NCBI RefSeq assembly: GCF_052089425.1
Contig: NZ_JBQCZW010000002.1
Location: 62,001 to 126,000 of the forward strand
Origin: Ancrocorticia sp052089425
Lineage (GTDB): Bacteria; Actinomycetota; Actinomycetes; Actinomycetales; Actinomycetaceae
DNA length: 64,000 nt
Direction: 5' to 3'
Each line of letters starts with the position of its first letter. Positions within the stretch are counted from its first letter, which is position 1. The notes beneath the pieces are model-generated. The model saw only the letters and a program-made list of their open reading frames with translations, was not told the origin of the DNA and ran no database searches. The translations under genes and the position numbers were made by a program. Shown here in pieces: positions 9,116-17,147 of the stretch.

Positions 9116-9801
9116 TGTCACGCTACGTCATCATGGCGAACGGCAACGGAACCAGATGGAAGGGTTACCTTGGTACGCCCAAACACCTGCTGACCATTGA
9201 TGGAGAAACTCTTCTGACTCGGATAGTGCGTCAGATCCGTGAGCGTGAGCCCGGCGCGGAGGTGTATGTTTCCGCCGAGAACCCGCAGTACGAAACGCCT
9301 GGGGCAATCCGCCACGCGCCGCAACGAAAAGAGATCGAGCTTGACAGGTTCGTCCCTGAGCTCCTATGCGATGGCGTGTGCTTCTTGTACGGAGATACGT
9401 TCTATACCGATGATGCCATGGACACCATCATGGCTGGTATGGACGAATCGATGCAGTTCTTTGCCACACAGCGAAGCATCGTTGCTGTCAAGACGGAAGA
9501 TGCGGATCTCATGTCAAAGCACCTCGAAAACGTTCGTACCCAATACACCTCCGGGCGCATCACGCGGTGCAAAGGTTGGCAGGTTTACCGTTCCTACAAG
9601 GGCCAGCCACTTGACGGTCTTGGCGCGGCCGATGAAGGTCTCATCTTGATCGAGGATGAGACCGGCGATTTCAACCGTCCGGAAGATCTCCAACGTTTTG
9701 CGGCGGCCAGAACACAAGATGGGCATGAGGAGGCGCAGATGTCTCTTGCCACCTCGCCGTCGTCGCCAAATCTTGACGAAAGACATGACTATGCCCGCTA
9801 A
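9115..9801 (+). CDS. MobA-like nucleotidyltransferase
   Basis: The 228-residue protein starts M-S-R-Y-V-I-M-A-N-G-N-G-T-R-W-K and continues with G-T-P-K-H-L-L-T-I-D-G-E. This is the nucleotide-binding N-terminus of the NTP-transferase 3 (MobA-like) fold, in which the GxGxR loop and following lysine hold the nucleoside triphosphate. The F-L-Y-G-D-T-F segment supplies the metal-binding aspartate. Such enzymes activate sugars, polyols or amino-alcohols as CDP- or other nucleotide derivatives. Its position in the coupled operon, downstream of ATP-grasp and glycerophosphotransferase genes, suggests that it makes an activated building block for the polymer. The C-terminal 25 residues are serine- and proline-rich and may be dispensable. 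The gene overlaps the permease start by 11 bases. The nucleotide and substrate cannot be named. Confidence 0.75.
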   Translation: MSRYVIMANGNGTRWKGYLGTPKHLLTIDGETLLTRIVRQIREREPGAEVYVSAENPQYETPGAIRHAPQRKEIELDRFVPELLCDGVCFLYGDTFYTDDAMDTIMAGMDESMQFFATQRSIVAVKTEDADLMSKHLENVRTQYTSGRITRCKGWQVYRSYKGQPLDGLGAADEGLILIEDETGDFNRPEDLQRFAAARTQDGHEEAQMSLATSPSSPNLDERHDYAR

Positions 9802-11266
9802 AGAATCGTACGAAGCCAGTCCACAACGCCTCGAAAAAACCCTTAAACCACACTGGGTCTGGGCAATCGCTCTCGGATCCGCAATCGGATGGGGCGCGTT
9901 TATCCTTCCCTCGGACTGGATAGGCACCGCAGGACCCCTCGGGGCGATGCTGGGGCTTGCCATCGGGGGTGCCCTCATGATCGTTGTGGGCGTGAGCTAC
10001 GGCTTCCTTGCGCGGGTCTTCCCAGTCTCTGGAGGAGCCTTCGCCTACACGCTCGTGGGCTTTGGTAGGCGCCACGCCTACGTGTGTGCGTGGTTCATGA
10101 CGCTGGGCTATGCCTCGATCGTTGCCTTGAACGCCTCGGCACTGGGCGTGCTTGCGCGTCACGTTGTCCCCCAAGTGGCCGAACGCGGTTACCTGTACAC
10201 CATCGCGGGCTGGGACGTGTATTTCGGCGAGGTAGCGGTGGCCACGATCGCCCTCATTGCGTTCGCCTTCCTGAACGTGCGCGGCGGAGGAAACTCGGCA
10301 CGCCTTCAGTTCTGGATGTGCGTGTTGATGATTGGTGCGATCGCAATTGTGCTGATCGGAGTGGTGGCCTCCCCACAGGGTGAGCCTTCCCATGTTGAAC
10401 CACTGTTCAGCCCGGATAACACTCCAATAGCGGGGATTCTGGCGATCGTAGCGATCGCTCCGTGGGCGTTCATCGGGTTTGATAACATCCCGCAGGCCGC
10501 CGAAGAGTTCAGTTTTCCGGCATCCAAGGCATTCCGCCTGATCTTCTGGTCGCTGATCGTGGCCACACTCCTGTATGTGGCGATGATCCTGACAACCGCC
10601 GTGGGCGCGCCGTGGCAGGAGGAACTTGCAAAGAACTCGGTGTGGATGACGGCCGATGTTGTGGTGGGAGCGATGGGAACCGCCGGCCTCGTAGTGCTGT
10701 GCATCGCCGCTTTCATGGGGATCGCGACGGGGCTGAACGGTTTCTACATGTCCAGTTCCCGCGTTCTTCTGGCGATGGGACGCGCCAAGATGATCCCCGC
10801 GGTGTTCGCCAAGGTGAATCCGAAGTATGGGACTCCGAGTGCCGGGATCTGGTTCGTGTTCGGCGTGTGCCTCATCGCTCCGTGGTTTGGACGCACGGCT
10901 CTGAACTGGATCGTGGATATGGCCTCGATCGGCTTCACCTTTGCGTTCACCTACACCTGCTTGTGCGCGTTTCGGATGTTCACTTGGACCGGCCGGGAGG
11001 AACACGTGCCTGATTCAGCCTCCACCACTCGCAAGCTGTTGGCTGGGCTTGGCGTAGTGGTTGCCGTAGCCTTCATGATCCTTTTGCTCGCCCCGGGATC
11101 TCCCGCCCAGCTGTCTACACCATCGTTCATTGCGATGGGAGTGTGGGTACTGATCGGGATAGTGTTCTATGTGAGCCGAAGGAAGCGGAGCCAAGAAGTA
11201 TCCGACGAAGAGGTTGATCTGGCGGTTCTGGGCCATGCCCGGCCCGAATGGGCGGGGCTGCGGTAG
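9791..11266 (+). CDS. APC-superfamily amino-acid permease
   Basis: A 491-residue integral membrane protein with about twelve hydrophobic segments. The first helix carries the APC-family substrate-binding break I-A-L-G-S-A-I-G-W-G-A-F-I, followed by D-W-I-G-T-A-G-P-L-G-A. A second conserved stretch near residue 215 reads A-I-A-P-W-A-F-I-G-F-D. The ORF extends upstream, but the start is most likely ATG 9791, because GAAAG lies eight bases before it; ATG 9785 in the same frame is the alternative. It overlaps the end of the nucleotidyltransferase gene. A permease inside a polymer locus that also carries peptide-ligase-like genes is unusual. It may import the amino acid used for polymer decoration. 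The transported substrate is not readable from sequence. Confidence 0.85.
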   Translation: MPAKESYEASPQRLEKTLKPHWVWAIALGSAIGWGAFILPSDWIGTAGPLGAMLGLAIGGALMIVVGVSYGFLARVFPVSGGAFAYTLVGFGRRHAYVCAWFMTLGYASIVALNASALGVLARHVVPQVAERGYLYTIAGWDVYFGEVAVATIALIAFAFLNVRGGGNSARLQFWMCVLMIGAIAIVLIGVVASPQGEPSHVEPLFSPDNTPIAGILAIVAIAPWAFIGFDNIPQAAEEFSFPASKAFRLIFWSLIVATLLYVAMILTTAVGAPWQEELAKNSVWMTADVVVGAMGTAGLVVLCIAAFMGIATGLNGFYMSSSRVLLAMGRAKMIPAVFAKVNPKYGTPSAGIWFVFGVCLIAPWFGRTALNWIVDMASIGFTFAFTYTCLCAFRMFTWTGREEHVPDSASTTRKLLAGLGVVVAVAFMILLLAPGSPAQLSTPSFIAMGVWVLIGIVFYVSRRKRSQEVSDEEVDLAVLGHARPEWAGLR

Positions 11267-11326
11267 AAGTGGGGCACACCAGATGAACAGGACATGTGCG
11301 ACGACGCAACAGTGGAGAGAACGAGC

Positions 11327-13147
11327 ATGCTAGCTGATATCCCTCAACTCAACGTGTACCCGCGGGATCAGATTGCGGAGTACATCGAAGCCGTTAGTTC
11401 GGGCCGCAATGCCGGCGTCCAACTGTTAATCGATGCGGCGAACAAGAAGGGCGCCACGCATACGTGGATCAACAACTCAACGGCAATTGTGGAGCACAAG
11501 GGCAAGAGAATTCTTGCTTACCGGTATTTCGGTGCGGAGTCTGCTCTGGCCGCCGTTCTATACGGAGATAAGGCATTCACTAAAGAAGTTTGGGAGAAGG
11601 CAGGTGTCGCTACCCCCAAAGGCGGCCTAGTTTCCTCTGCAGCCGAGGCGATCGCGTTCCAGCGCGAGATTCGGGCACCAATCGTTGTCAAGCCACGGTT
11701 TAGCTTTGCGTCCAAAGGCGTGAGTGTAGAACTCAGCACTGAGCAGGAGATTCGTGACGCATACACGTTGGCTAAGCGCTATAACCGTGATGTTCTTGCA
11801 GAGGAGTTTCTTGAGATCCAAACCGAATACCGATGCTTCGTAGGCGCTGGCGAGGTTTATGCGCTCGTGGAGCGGCTCCCTCCACACGTTATAGGTGACG
11901 GCACCTCGACCATTGGAAAACTCATTGAAGACCGTAACCACGTGCGCGAAACGATCCCGAGTACACGAAACGAACCAATCGAAATTGAGGGGCGTGTAGA
12001 GTCCTATCTTGCAGCGCGCGGCAAGTCAGTGGAGACCGTACTGCCAAGCGGCGAAATTCAGCAGCTCAGCCACATGAGGATTCTCGGGGAGGGCGGAGAC
12101 CTCTACGGGGTGCTAGATAAAGCGAGCGATGGGCTCAAGGAGCTGGCGGTCACGGCCGCGGAGGTGATTCCCGGCGCTCACTGGGCTGGATTGGACCTTA
12201 TTGAGACTGCTGAGGGCAAGATCTACGCGATTGAGATCAACTCGAATTCACAGACGAATGGAATCGAGTACCCGTCCTACGGCCAGCCGATACCAATTGC
12301 CAAGATCTTACTCGAGGAGCGATTCAAGCAAGCCGAGAAACCTAGGTTACGAAATCGAGTCCTTCGTCAAGCGAAGATCAAGACACCGCCACCGAGCGGT
12401 AGCGCCCAGCAACCGCCTATTGAATCTGACGGTCCCGACAATATACTGCTTCACCGCCTTTTCTATCGATACCTTGTGGCTCAAGGATATGAGCTGGAAT
12501 GGATCGGTCGAGCGGTTGTTAAGGCGCACAAGGGGCGTAAGGTTCACTGGTTTGCCGGGTGTCTTTCCATAGGCGACCTCGCCGTTGTACAGAATGTGAT
12601 GAGGAAGCATGCTCTGGTCCGGAGGGCGTTGAACGCGGCGAATGTTCCACGGACAAACGGCAAGGTGATGAAGACGGGAGAAAAGCTCAAAGAGTATCTG
12701 GCTGAACAGAATCGCCCGATTGCGGTGACACCTCATTCTGGCAAATGGAAGGGAGCGGAGGTGTCCGTATGCCTGACTCCCGAGGAGGCTCCGATTCGTG
12801 AGAACCAAGCGACGAAGTATGGCTATTATGTTCAACCAGTTCGGCCCGGTACCCGGCTGCGCATCCTAGCTGGGCCGGATAAGTGTTTCGCTGTGCTTCA
12901 AACGGACACGAATACGCTGGAACAGATCGACGAGTCAGTAGCTCTCGCCAGTCAAGCAGTTCGTGCCATCCCGGGGCTACGCTGGGCAGCCGTTGATGTA
13001 GTCCTCCCGAAGACTTCCAGTGGGGAGACCCGACCGTGGGTGGAAGGCTTATCCACTGATCCTGTAGTGTCACGGGTTCATCGGCTCGTTTGTGGAGAAC
13101 TCGATGAGTTCTACGAGTTCTTATTGTCCGCTGTGGATTCTCAATGA
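11327..13147 (+). CDS. Cyanophycin-synthetase-like tandem ATP-grasp ligase
   Basis: This 606-residue protein holds two ATP-grasp halves. The N-terminal half (about 60-330) matches the ATP-grasp of cyanophycin and bacterial glutathione synthetases. It has K122 in IVVKPRFSFASKGV, then E-E-F-L-E-I-Q-T-E-Y-R, the signature PHVIGDGTSTIGKLI, and the metal ligands E303 and N305 in AIEINSNSQ. The second half (about 385-600) resembles the same fold, but T468 replaces the lysine (IAVTP) and E-G-L (573-575) replaces E-I-N, so it is probably inactive. The family forms amide bonds between amino acids. Missing here is the Mur-ligase domain that cyanophycin synthetase carries on the same chain; a MurF-like protein is instead encoded by the next gene, 55 bases downstream. 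ATG 11327 is chosen for its GGAGAG; an earlier in-frame ATG at 11294 lacks one. Confidence 0.75.
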   Translation: MLADIPQLNVYPRDQIAEYIEAVSSGRNAGVQLLIDAANKKGATHTWINNSTAIVEHKGKRILAYRYFGAESALAAVLYGDKAFTKEVWEKAGVATPKGGLVSSAAEAIAFQREIRAPIVVKPRFSFASKGVSVELSTEQEIRDAYTLAKRYNRDVLAEEFLEIQTEYRCFVGAGEVYALVERLPPHVIGDGTSTIGKLIEDRNHVRETIPSTRNEPIEIEGRVESYLAARGKSVETVLPSGEIQQLSHMRILGEGGDLYGVLDKASDGLKELAVTAAEVIPGAHWAGLDLIETAEGKIYAIEINSNSQTNGIEYPSYGQPIPIAKILLEERFKQAEKPRLRNRVLRQAKIKTPPPSGSAQQPPIESDGPDNILLHRLFYRYLVAQGYELEWIGRAVVKAHKGRKVHWFAGCLSIGDLAVVQNVMRKHALVRRALNAANVPRTNGKVMKTGEKLKEYLAEQNRPIAVTPHSGKWKGAEVSVCLTPEEAPIRENQATKYGYYVQPVRPGTRLRILAGPDKCFAVLQTDTNTLEQIDESVALASQAVRAIPGLRWAAVDVVLPKTSSGETRPWVEGLSTDPVVSRVHRLVCGELDEFYEFLLSAVDSQ

Positions 13148-13202
13148 AACACTGCAACGGTCAGGTTGACACTACGAGGAACTTTGAGCAGAGGGGTTAC
13201 TG

Positions 13203-16181
13203 ATGCGGATTCGTCGCAAGAAGAAGTCAGCTGAAATCTCACCAACCCATGGTTTGGATGATCCGTTAGCGGCGTTGGACGCAAAGGCCATCGGACCGCA
13301 ACTGACTGCGAGTGAAGAGGACGTTGAGAGGATCGCAGTCACTAACCCGGCTGCCAGCTACGTTATGGTTCCGGGCGTGGGTTCCATACTCTCCAGTGGG
13401 ACGAGAGATTCGGGAACTGCGGTAGTCCCACCGGCTGTGGGAGGCCTGCCGCTCCTGTGGGTAGGCCGTGCAGCATATTCTTCGAAGGGGATCGCGGCCG
13501 TATTCTTCTCCGGCTCACTCCACTCCATTGGTAGGGCGGCGTTCTTCAAGTGCCGACATCTGAAAACTGTGCTGTTCACGGACACGATCGAATATATCGG
13601 GCGATCGGCGTTTGCGTATTGCACCGAGTTGGAGACTGTTGAGCTCCCTGCCGGACTGAGAACGCTCGGAAAGCGTGCGTTCCGCGGCTGCGAGCGGTTG
13701 CGGCACGTGACCATTTATGAGACTGTGGCGGCCATTGATGATGGTGCTTTTGAGGGCTGCGCACCTGACCTTGTCATTCATTGCGTCCAAAGATCTTTCG
13801 CTGATTCATGGGCACGCAGGCACGGAATCAACGTGATCCACGACGTCCCAGAGCAGGGCCACGAGCCGAGCGCCAATGCGCCCAAGGAGTTCGTGGAAGA
13901 CGGAATAATGTATCGCTCCGTCGCCCCCGGTACCGCGGAGGTGCGCGGAGTCATTGATCATGAGGTAGCTAGCCTGACGATTCCTGGCACGGCTGCGGAA
14001 CGAACTGTGACTGGAATTGGCCCTCGTGCCTGCTACGGGTTGATGAATCTGGAAGAGGTCACGTTGCCACGCGCTCTCCAGTACATCGGAGCGGAAGCTT
14101 TTCAGCAGTGCCCGAGCCTCAAAGCCGTCAACGGTCTCCTGCGTGTTTCGGTAGTGAGCATGCGAGCCGGGCTGGAGAGCTTCACTCAACGAAAGAGCCC
14201 TCAAGGCAAACACGATGTGGACGCTGATTACATTCGCCTCACGCCGCGGATGGTTTCGCAGATGCTGGAGATTCCTCTACCCGAAGATGCCGGTGTTCCA
14301 CGTGACAGCGTGTTCAGCGAAGTGGCGGCCGGTGAGTTATCGAGTTCCCGGGGCAGCTTGTACTTCTGCCGGACTTTGCCCTCTCCAGAACTATTGGACA
14401 GGCTCCTCGAACGAGGTATCGCAGCTTTTGTTGCTAGTGCCCCCGTTCGAAGTAGAGATGGGCGCGTTTTCCCAACGTTTATTCACCCGAACCCAGAGCA
14501 AGGATTCTTGGAGATCTGTTCGTGGATTGCTAGTCAGAACTTCGCAAAGACCATCGCCATCACAGGTTCAGTGGGGAAGACGACGACGAAAGAAATGATC
14601 CAGTTGGTGTGCTCTGCCGGTTTTCGCAGCATCTACAGCAAGGGCAACCAAAACGGGGTCGCACAGGTAGGGCGATACATTCAAAAGGTAGCGCTGACGA
14701 CCGAAGTCCTTGTGCAAGAAACAGGTGCGGCCCATCCCGGTCTGATTGAATCAGACGCGCGGATGCTACATCCCGATGCTTTTGTCGTGACGAACATTGG
14801 GCTCAACCACGTGGGAAACTACGGGGGCAAGCAGGAGAACATCTTGAACGACAAGATGAGCCATGACAAGCATTTGCCAGAGAACGGCGTGGCCTTCATC
14901 AATTACGACGATGAGAAACTACGTGCTTACTCTGTGAATCATGCCGTGACATCGTATGGCATCGAGAGCAGAGATACCTCCTACTATGCCGATGAAATTA
15001 CTGAATCTGATGGCGAGATTCATTTCGATATTGTCGAGTCATCGACTGAGTCTCGCAGCCCCACCATCGTTCATTCGTTCGGGCGATATAACGCGTCAAA
15101 TGCCGTCGTGGCATTTGCGGTTGGTCGGTGGCTCGGGATTCCTGAGCGCAAGATTGTTGCGGCTATAGGGAAATATCGCGGTGAGGGACTCAGGCAGAAT
15201 CTGGTCGAACTCGGAGGTCAGAGGGTTCTGGTCGATTGTTACAACGCATCAGAAACGGCCATCGTGAGTACCGCAGAAGCATTACGAACGATCACTGTCG
15301 GACCTAACGGCAGGAGAATACTCGTCTTCGCGGATATTGATGACAAGCTCGGTGACGTGACGGAGGAAGTACACCGCAGGGTTGGACGCGCAATCGCTGC
15401 GATGCCAAACATTGACCTATTCGTGTGTTTCGGTGAACATGCTGGGTGGTCTGCGGAGGAAGCTCGCAAGGCTGGGGCTCATGTGTACCACACGGTAGAT
15501 CGGCATTCTCTCACCGAAAAGCTCCGGGCAGAGCTCCAGCCTTCTGACGTCATTGCCTTCAAAGGTGGGCAACAGATGGCTCTTTCCATCACGATCGATT
15601 CGCTGTTCGGCAGTTCGTTTGTGCTCCTTGACGGCGACGTACTGGTAAAACGCGGAACCCAGACCCACCGGAACGGGCTCCTCTATAGACACATCCGGGA
15701 GTTCGGCACCGAGATGAGGCGAATGACTCCCGAGTTTGCGGGAAACACCGTTCACATCGAACCAGAATTGGATGGGGAACCGGTCCTTATGGTCGGTAAA
15801 CTCGCTTGCTCCGGGCGGCCAATCACCTCAGTCAAGATTCCCGAGCCCGTACGGACGATCGCACAGAGTGCATTCTTCCGCTGCGCGGCCTTGACGGATG
15901 TGTCACTTCCCAGCACGCTCCAGCTTATCGGCCGTAGTGCGTTCAATGGATGTATCTCCTTGGCGGATCTAGAGGTTCCCGATGGTGTGGCTACAATCGA
16001 GCAACGGGCATTCTTCGGTTGTAGCAACCTACGCCACCTCGATCTCCCAGCCACGGTGAAGACGATCGGTGCGGACGCTTTCAAAGGCTGCGATCAGCTA
16101 GAGATCAGGTGCCCAAAAGGCTCGTGGGTGGCGGGCCACCTTGCGAAGGAATGGCCAGATCTATCGGTCACTACCTACTAA
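13203..16181 (+). CDS. BspA-type LRR / MurF-like Mur ligase / LRR fusion protein
   Basis: This 992-residue protein has an unusual layout. Residues about 75-210 and 235-310 are BspA-type leucine-rich repeats with the I-G-x-x-A-F-x-x-C pattern. Residues about 370-830 form a MurF-like ligase: a substrate-domain-like lead, the P-loop GSVGKTTTKE (455-464), T-N-I-G-L-N-H, D-C-Y-N-A-S, and D-V-I-A-F-K-G near the end. Residues about 860-980 return to LRR units (IGRSAFNGC, IEQRAFFGC, IGADAFKGC). MurF joins a dipeptide to a UDP-linked muramyl peptide. This paralogue probably joins an amino acid or peptide to another acceptor, perhaps handed over by the adjacent ATP-grasp ligase. No signal peptide is seen, so the LRRs would be cytoplasmic, which is odd because BspA repeats are usually surface-exposed. 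The fusion is in one uninterrupted frame. Confidence 0.8.
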   Translation: MRIRRKKKSAEISPTHGLDDPLAALDAKAIGPQLTASEEDVERIAVTNPAASYVMVPGVGSILSSGTRDSGTAVVPPAVGGLPLLWVGRAAYSSKGIAAVFFSGSLHSIGRAAFFKCRHLKTVLFTDTIEYIGRSAFAYCTELETVELPAGLRTLGKRAFRGCERLRHVTIYETVAAIDDGAFEGCAPDLVIHCVQRSFADSWARRHGINVIHDVPEQGHEPSANAPKEFVEDGIMYRSVAPGTAEVRGVIDHEVASLTIPGTAAERTVTGIGPRACYGLMNLEEVTLPRALQYIGAEAFQQCPSLKAVNGLLRVSVVSMRAGLESFTQRKSPQGKHDVDADYIRLTPRMVSQMLEIPLPEDAGVPRDSVFSEVAAGELSSSRGSLYFCRTLPSPELLDRLLERGIAAFVASAPVRSRDGRVFPTFIHPNPEQGFLEICSWIASQNFAKTIAITGSVGKTTTKEMIQLVCSAGFRSIYSKGNQNGVAQVGRYIQKVALTTEVLVQETGAAHPGLIESDARMLHPDAFVVTNIGLNHVGNYGGKQENILNDKMSHDKHLPENGVAFINYDDEKLRAYSVNHAVTSYGIESRDTSYYADEITESDGEIHFDIVESSTESRSPTIVHSFGRYNASNAVVAFAVGRWLGIPERKIVAAIGKYRGEGLRQNLVELGGQRVLVDCYNASETAIVSTAEALRTITVGPNGRRILVFADIDDKLGDVTEEVHRRVGRAIAAMPNIDLFVCFGEHAGWSAEEARKAGAHVYHTVDRHSLTEKLRAELQPSDVIAFKGGQQMALSITIDSLFGSSFVLLDGDVLVKRGTQTHRNGLLYRHIREFGTEMRRMTPEFAGNTVHIEPELDGEPVLMVGKLACSGRPITSVKIPEPVRTIAQSAFFRCAALTDVSLPSTLQLIGRSAFNGCISLADLEVPDGVATIEQRAFFGCSNLRHLDLPATVKTIGADAFKGCDQLEIRCPKGSWVAGHLAKEWPDLSVTTY

Positions 16182-16278
16182 CTCAACTGGCTGGACTGTT
16201 CTCACCGATCTAAAGCTCGCTGAGGGACGGCTGCTAGGGTAAGACGGTCCGCAGCTTGTAGCAAAGGGAGCATGGATC

Positions 16279-17010
16279 ATGAACAGGTTGGCTGTGATTA
16301 CGGGTGGCACCAAGGGCCTCGGCCGGGCGGTGGCTGAACGGCTGTTGGCTGAAGGTTTTGATGTCCTGTTGTCTTTCGCCACTGACCATGAGAGGGCTAG
16401 GGCAGTGGGGGCCGAACTTCGGGAAACCTTCAGTGGGTCGGAAGTGTTCACCATCCAAGCTGATGCCAGTTCGATGGACTCTGTTGATGCAATCGAGAGC
16501 TTTCTAGAATCGCACGGCAGGCGGGTGGATGTTCTGATCCTGAACGCAGGCCTGACTGCACGCGGGAGTCTTGAGGAGCTTGATATCGAGACATGGGATC
16601 GCGTCTTCAGGGCCAACGTGGATATTCCTGTCTTCACCATCCAGCGCCTACTGGACCGCTTCGCGCCAAACGCGTCGATCGTGTTCACGGGGTCTTTGAT
16701 GGGCGAGCAACCACATTCTATGTCCCTTGCTTATGGAGTCTCGAAATCCGCAGTTCACGCTCTGGTGAAGAATCTGGTGAAGTTTCTGGCTCCTCGGGGC
16801 ATTCGGGTCAATGCGGTAGCTCCGGGGTTTATCGATACTGAGTGGCAGTTGGCGAAGCCTGATCATGTACGAGACAGCATCAATTCCAAGATTTCGCTCG
16901 GCCGGTTCGCTACCCCTGAAGAGGTCACCGATCCGTATGCGATGCTGGTGAATAATCCCTACATTACTGGCGAGACCATCACGATTGATGGCGGCTATTC
17001 CTACCGTTGA
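16279..17010 (+). CDS. Short-chain dehydrogenase/reductase (FabG-like)
   Basis: A 243-residue classical SDR. It opens with the nucleotide-binding motif T-G-G-T-K-G-L-G-R-A, has N-A-G (L-I-L-N-A-G-L-T), a catalytic serine in F-T-G-S-L-M-G, the active-site Y-G-V-S-K-S-A, and the late P-G-F-I-D-T-E segment. It therefore looks complete and active as an NAD(P)H-dependent oxidoreductase. GGGAG at 16266-16270 is well placed for the ATG at 16279. It stands 97 bases after the Mur-ligase gene and 137 before the TagD fusion, so it probably belongs to the same cluster. It may reduce a keto intermediate of a polyol or modified sugar. A fatty-acid role is less likely because no acyl-carrier genes are nearby. 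Confidence 0.85.
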   Translation: MNRLAVITGGTKGLGRAVAERLLAEGFDVLLSFATDHERARAVGAELRETFSGSEVFTIQADASSMDSVDAIESFLESHGRRVDVLILNAGLTARGSLEELDIETWDRVFRANVDIPVFTIQRLLDRFAPNASIVFTGSLMGEQPHSMSLAYGVSKSAVHALVKNLVKFLAPRGIRVNAVAPGFIDTEWQLAKPDHVRDSINSKISLGRFATPEEVTDPYAMLVNNPYITGETITIDGGYSYR

Positions 17011-17147
17011 TCCCGGAAAGCTCAGTGCGTGTGCAGCGCGAGCTTGCCATGGGATGTACCGGAGTTACCAGAGGGTGAACGTCCGGTGGCGTAGTATCAA
17101 GCTGATTCTACGTTTCACACACGTAACGTTTGATAGGGAGCGACGCC

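Noticed and set aside
9671..11005. 444-codon minus-strand open frame opposite the permease
   Set aside because: It is histidine- and arginine-rich and lacks any domain, the mirror image of a membrane protein gene.
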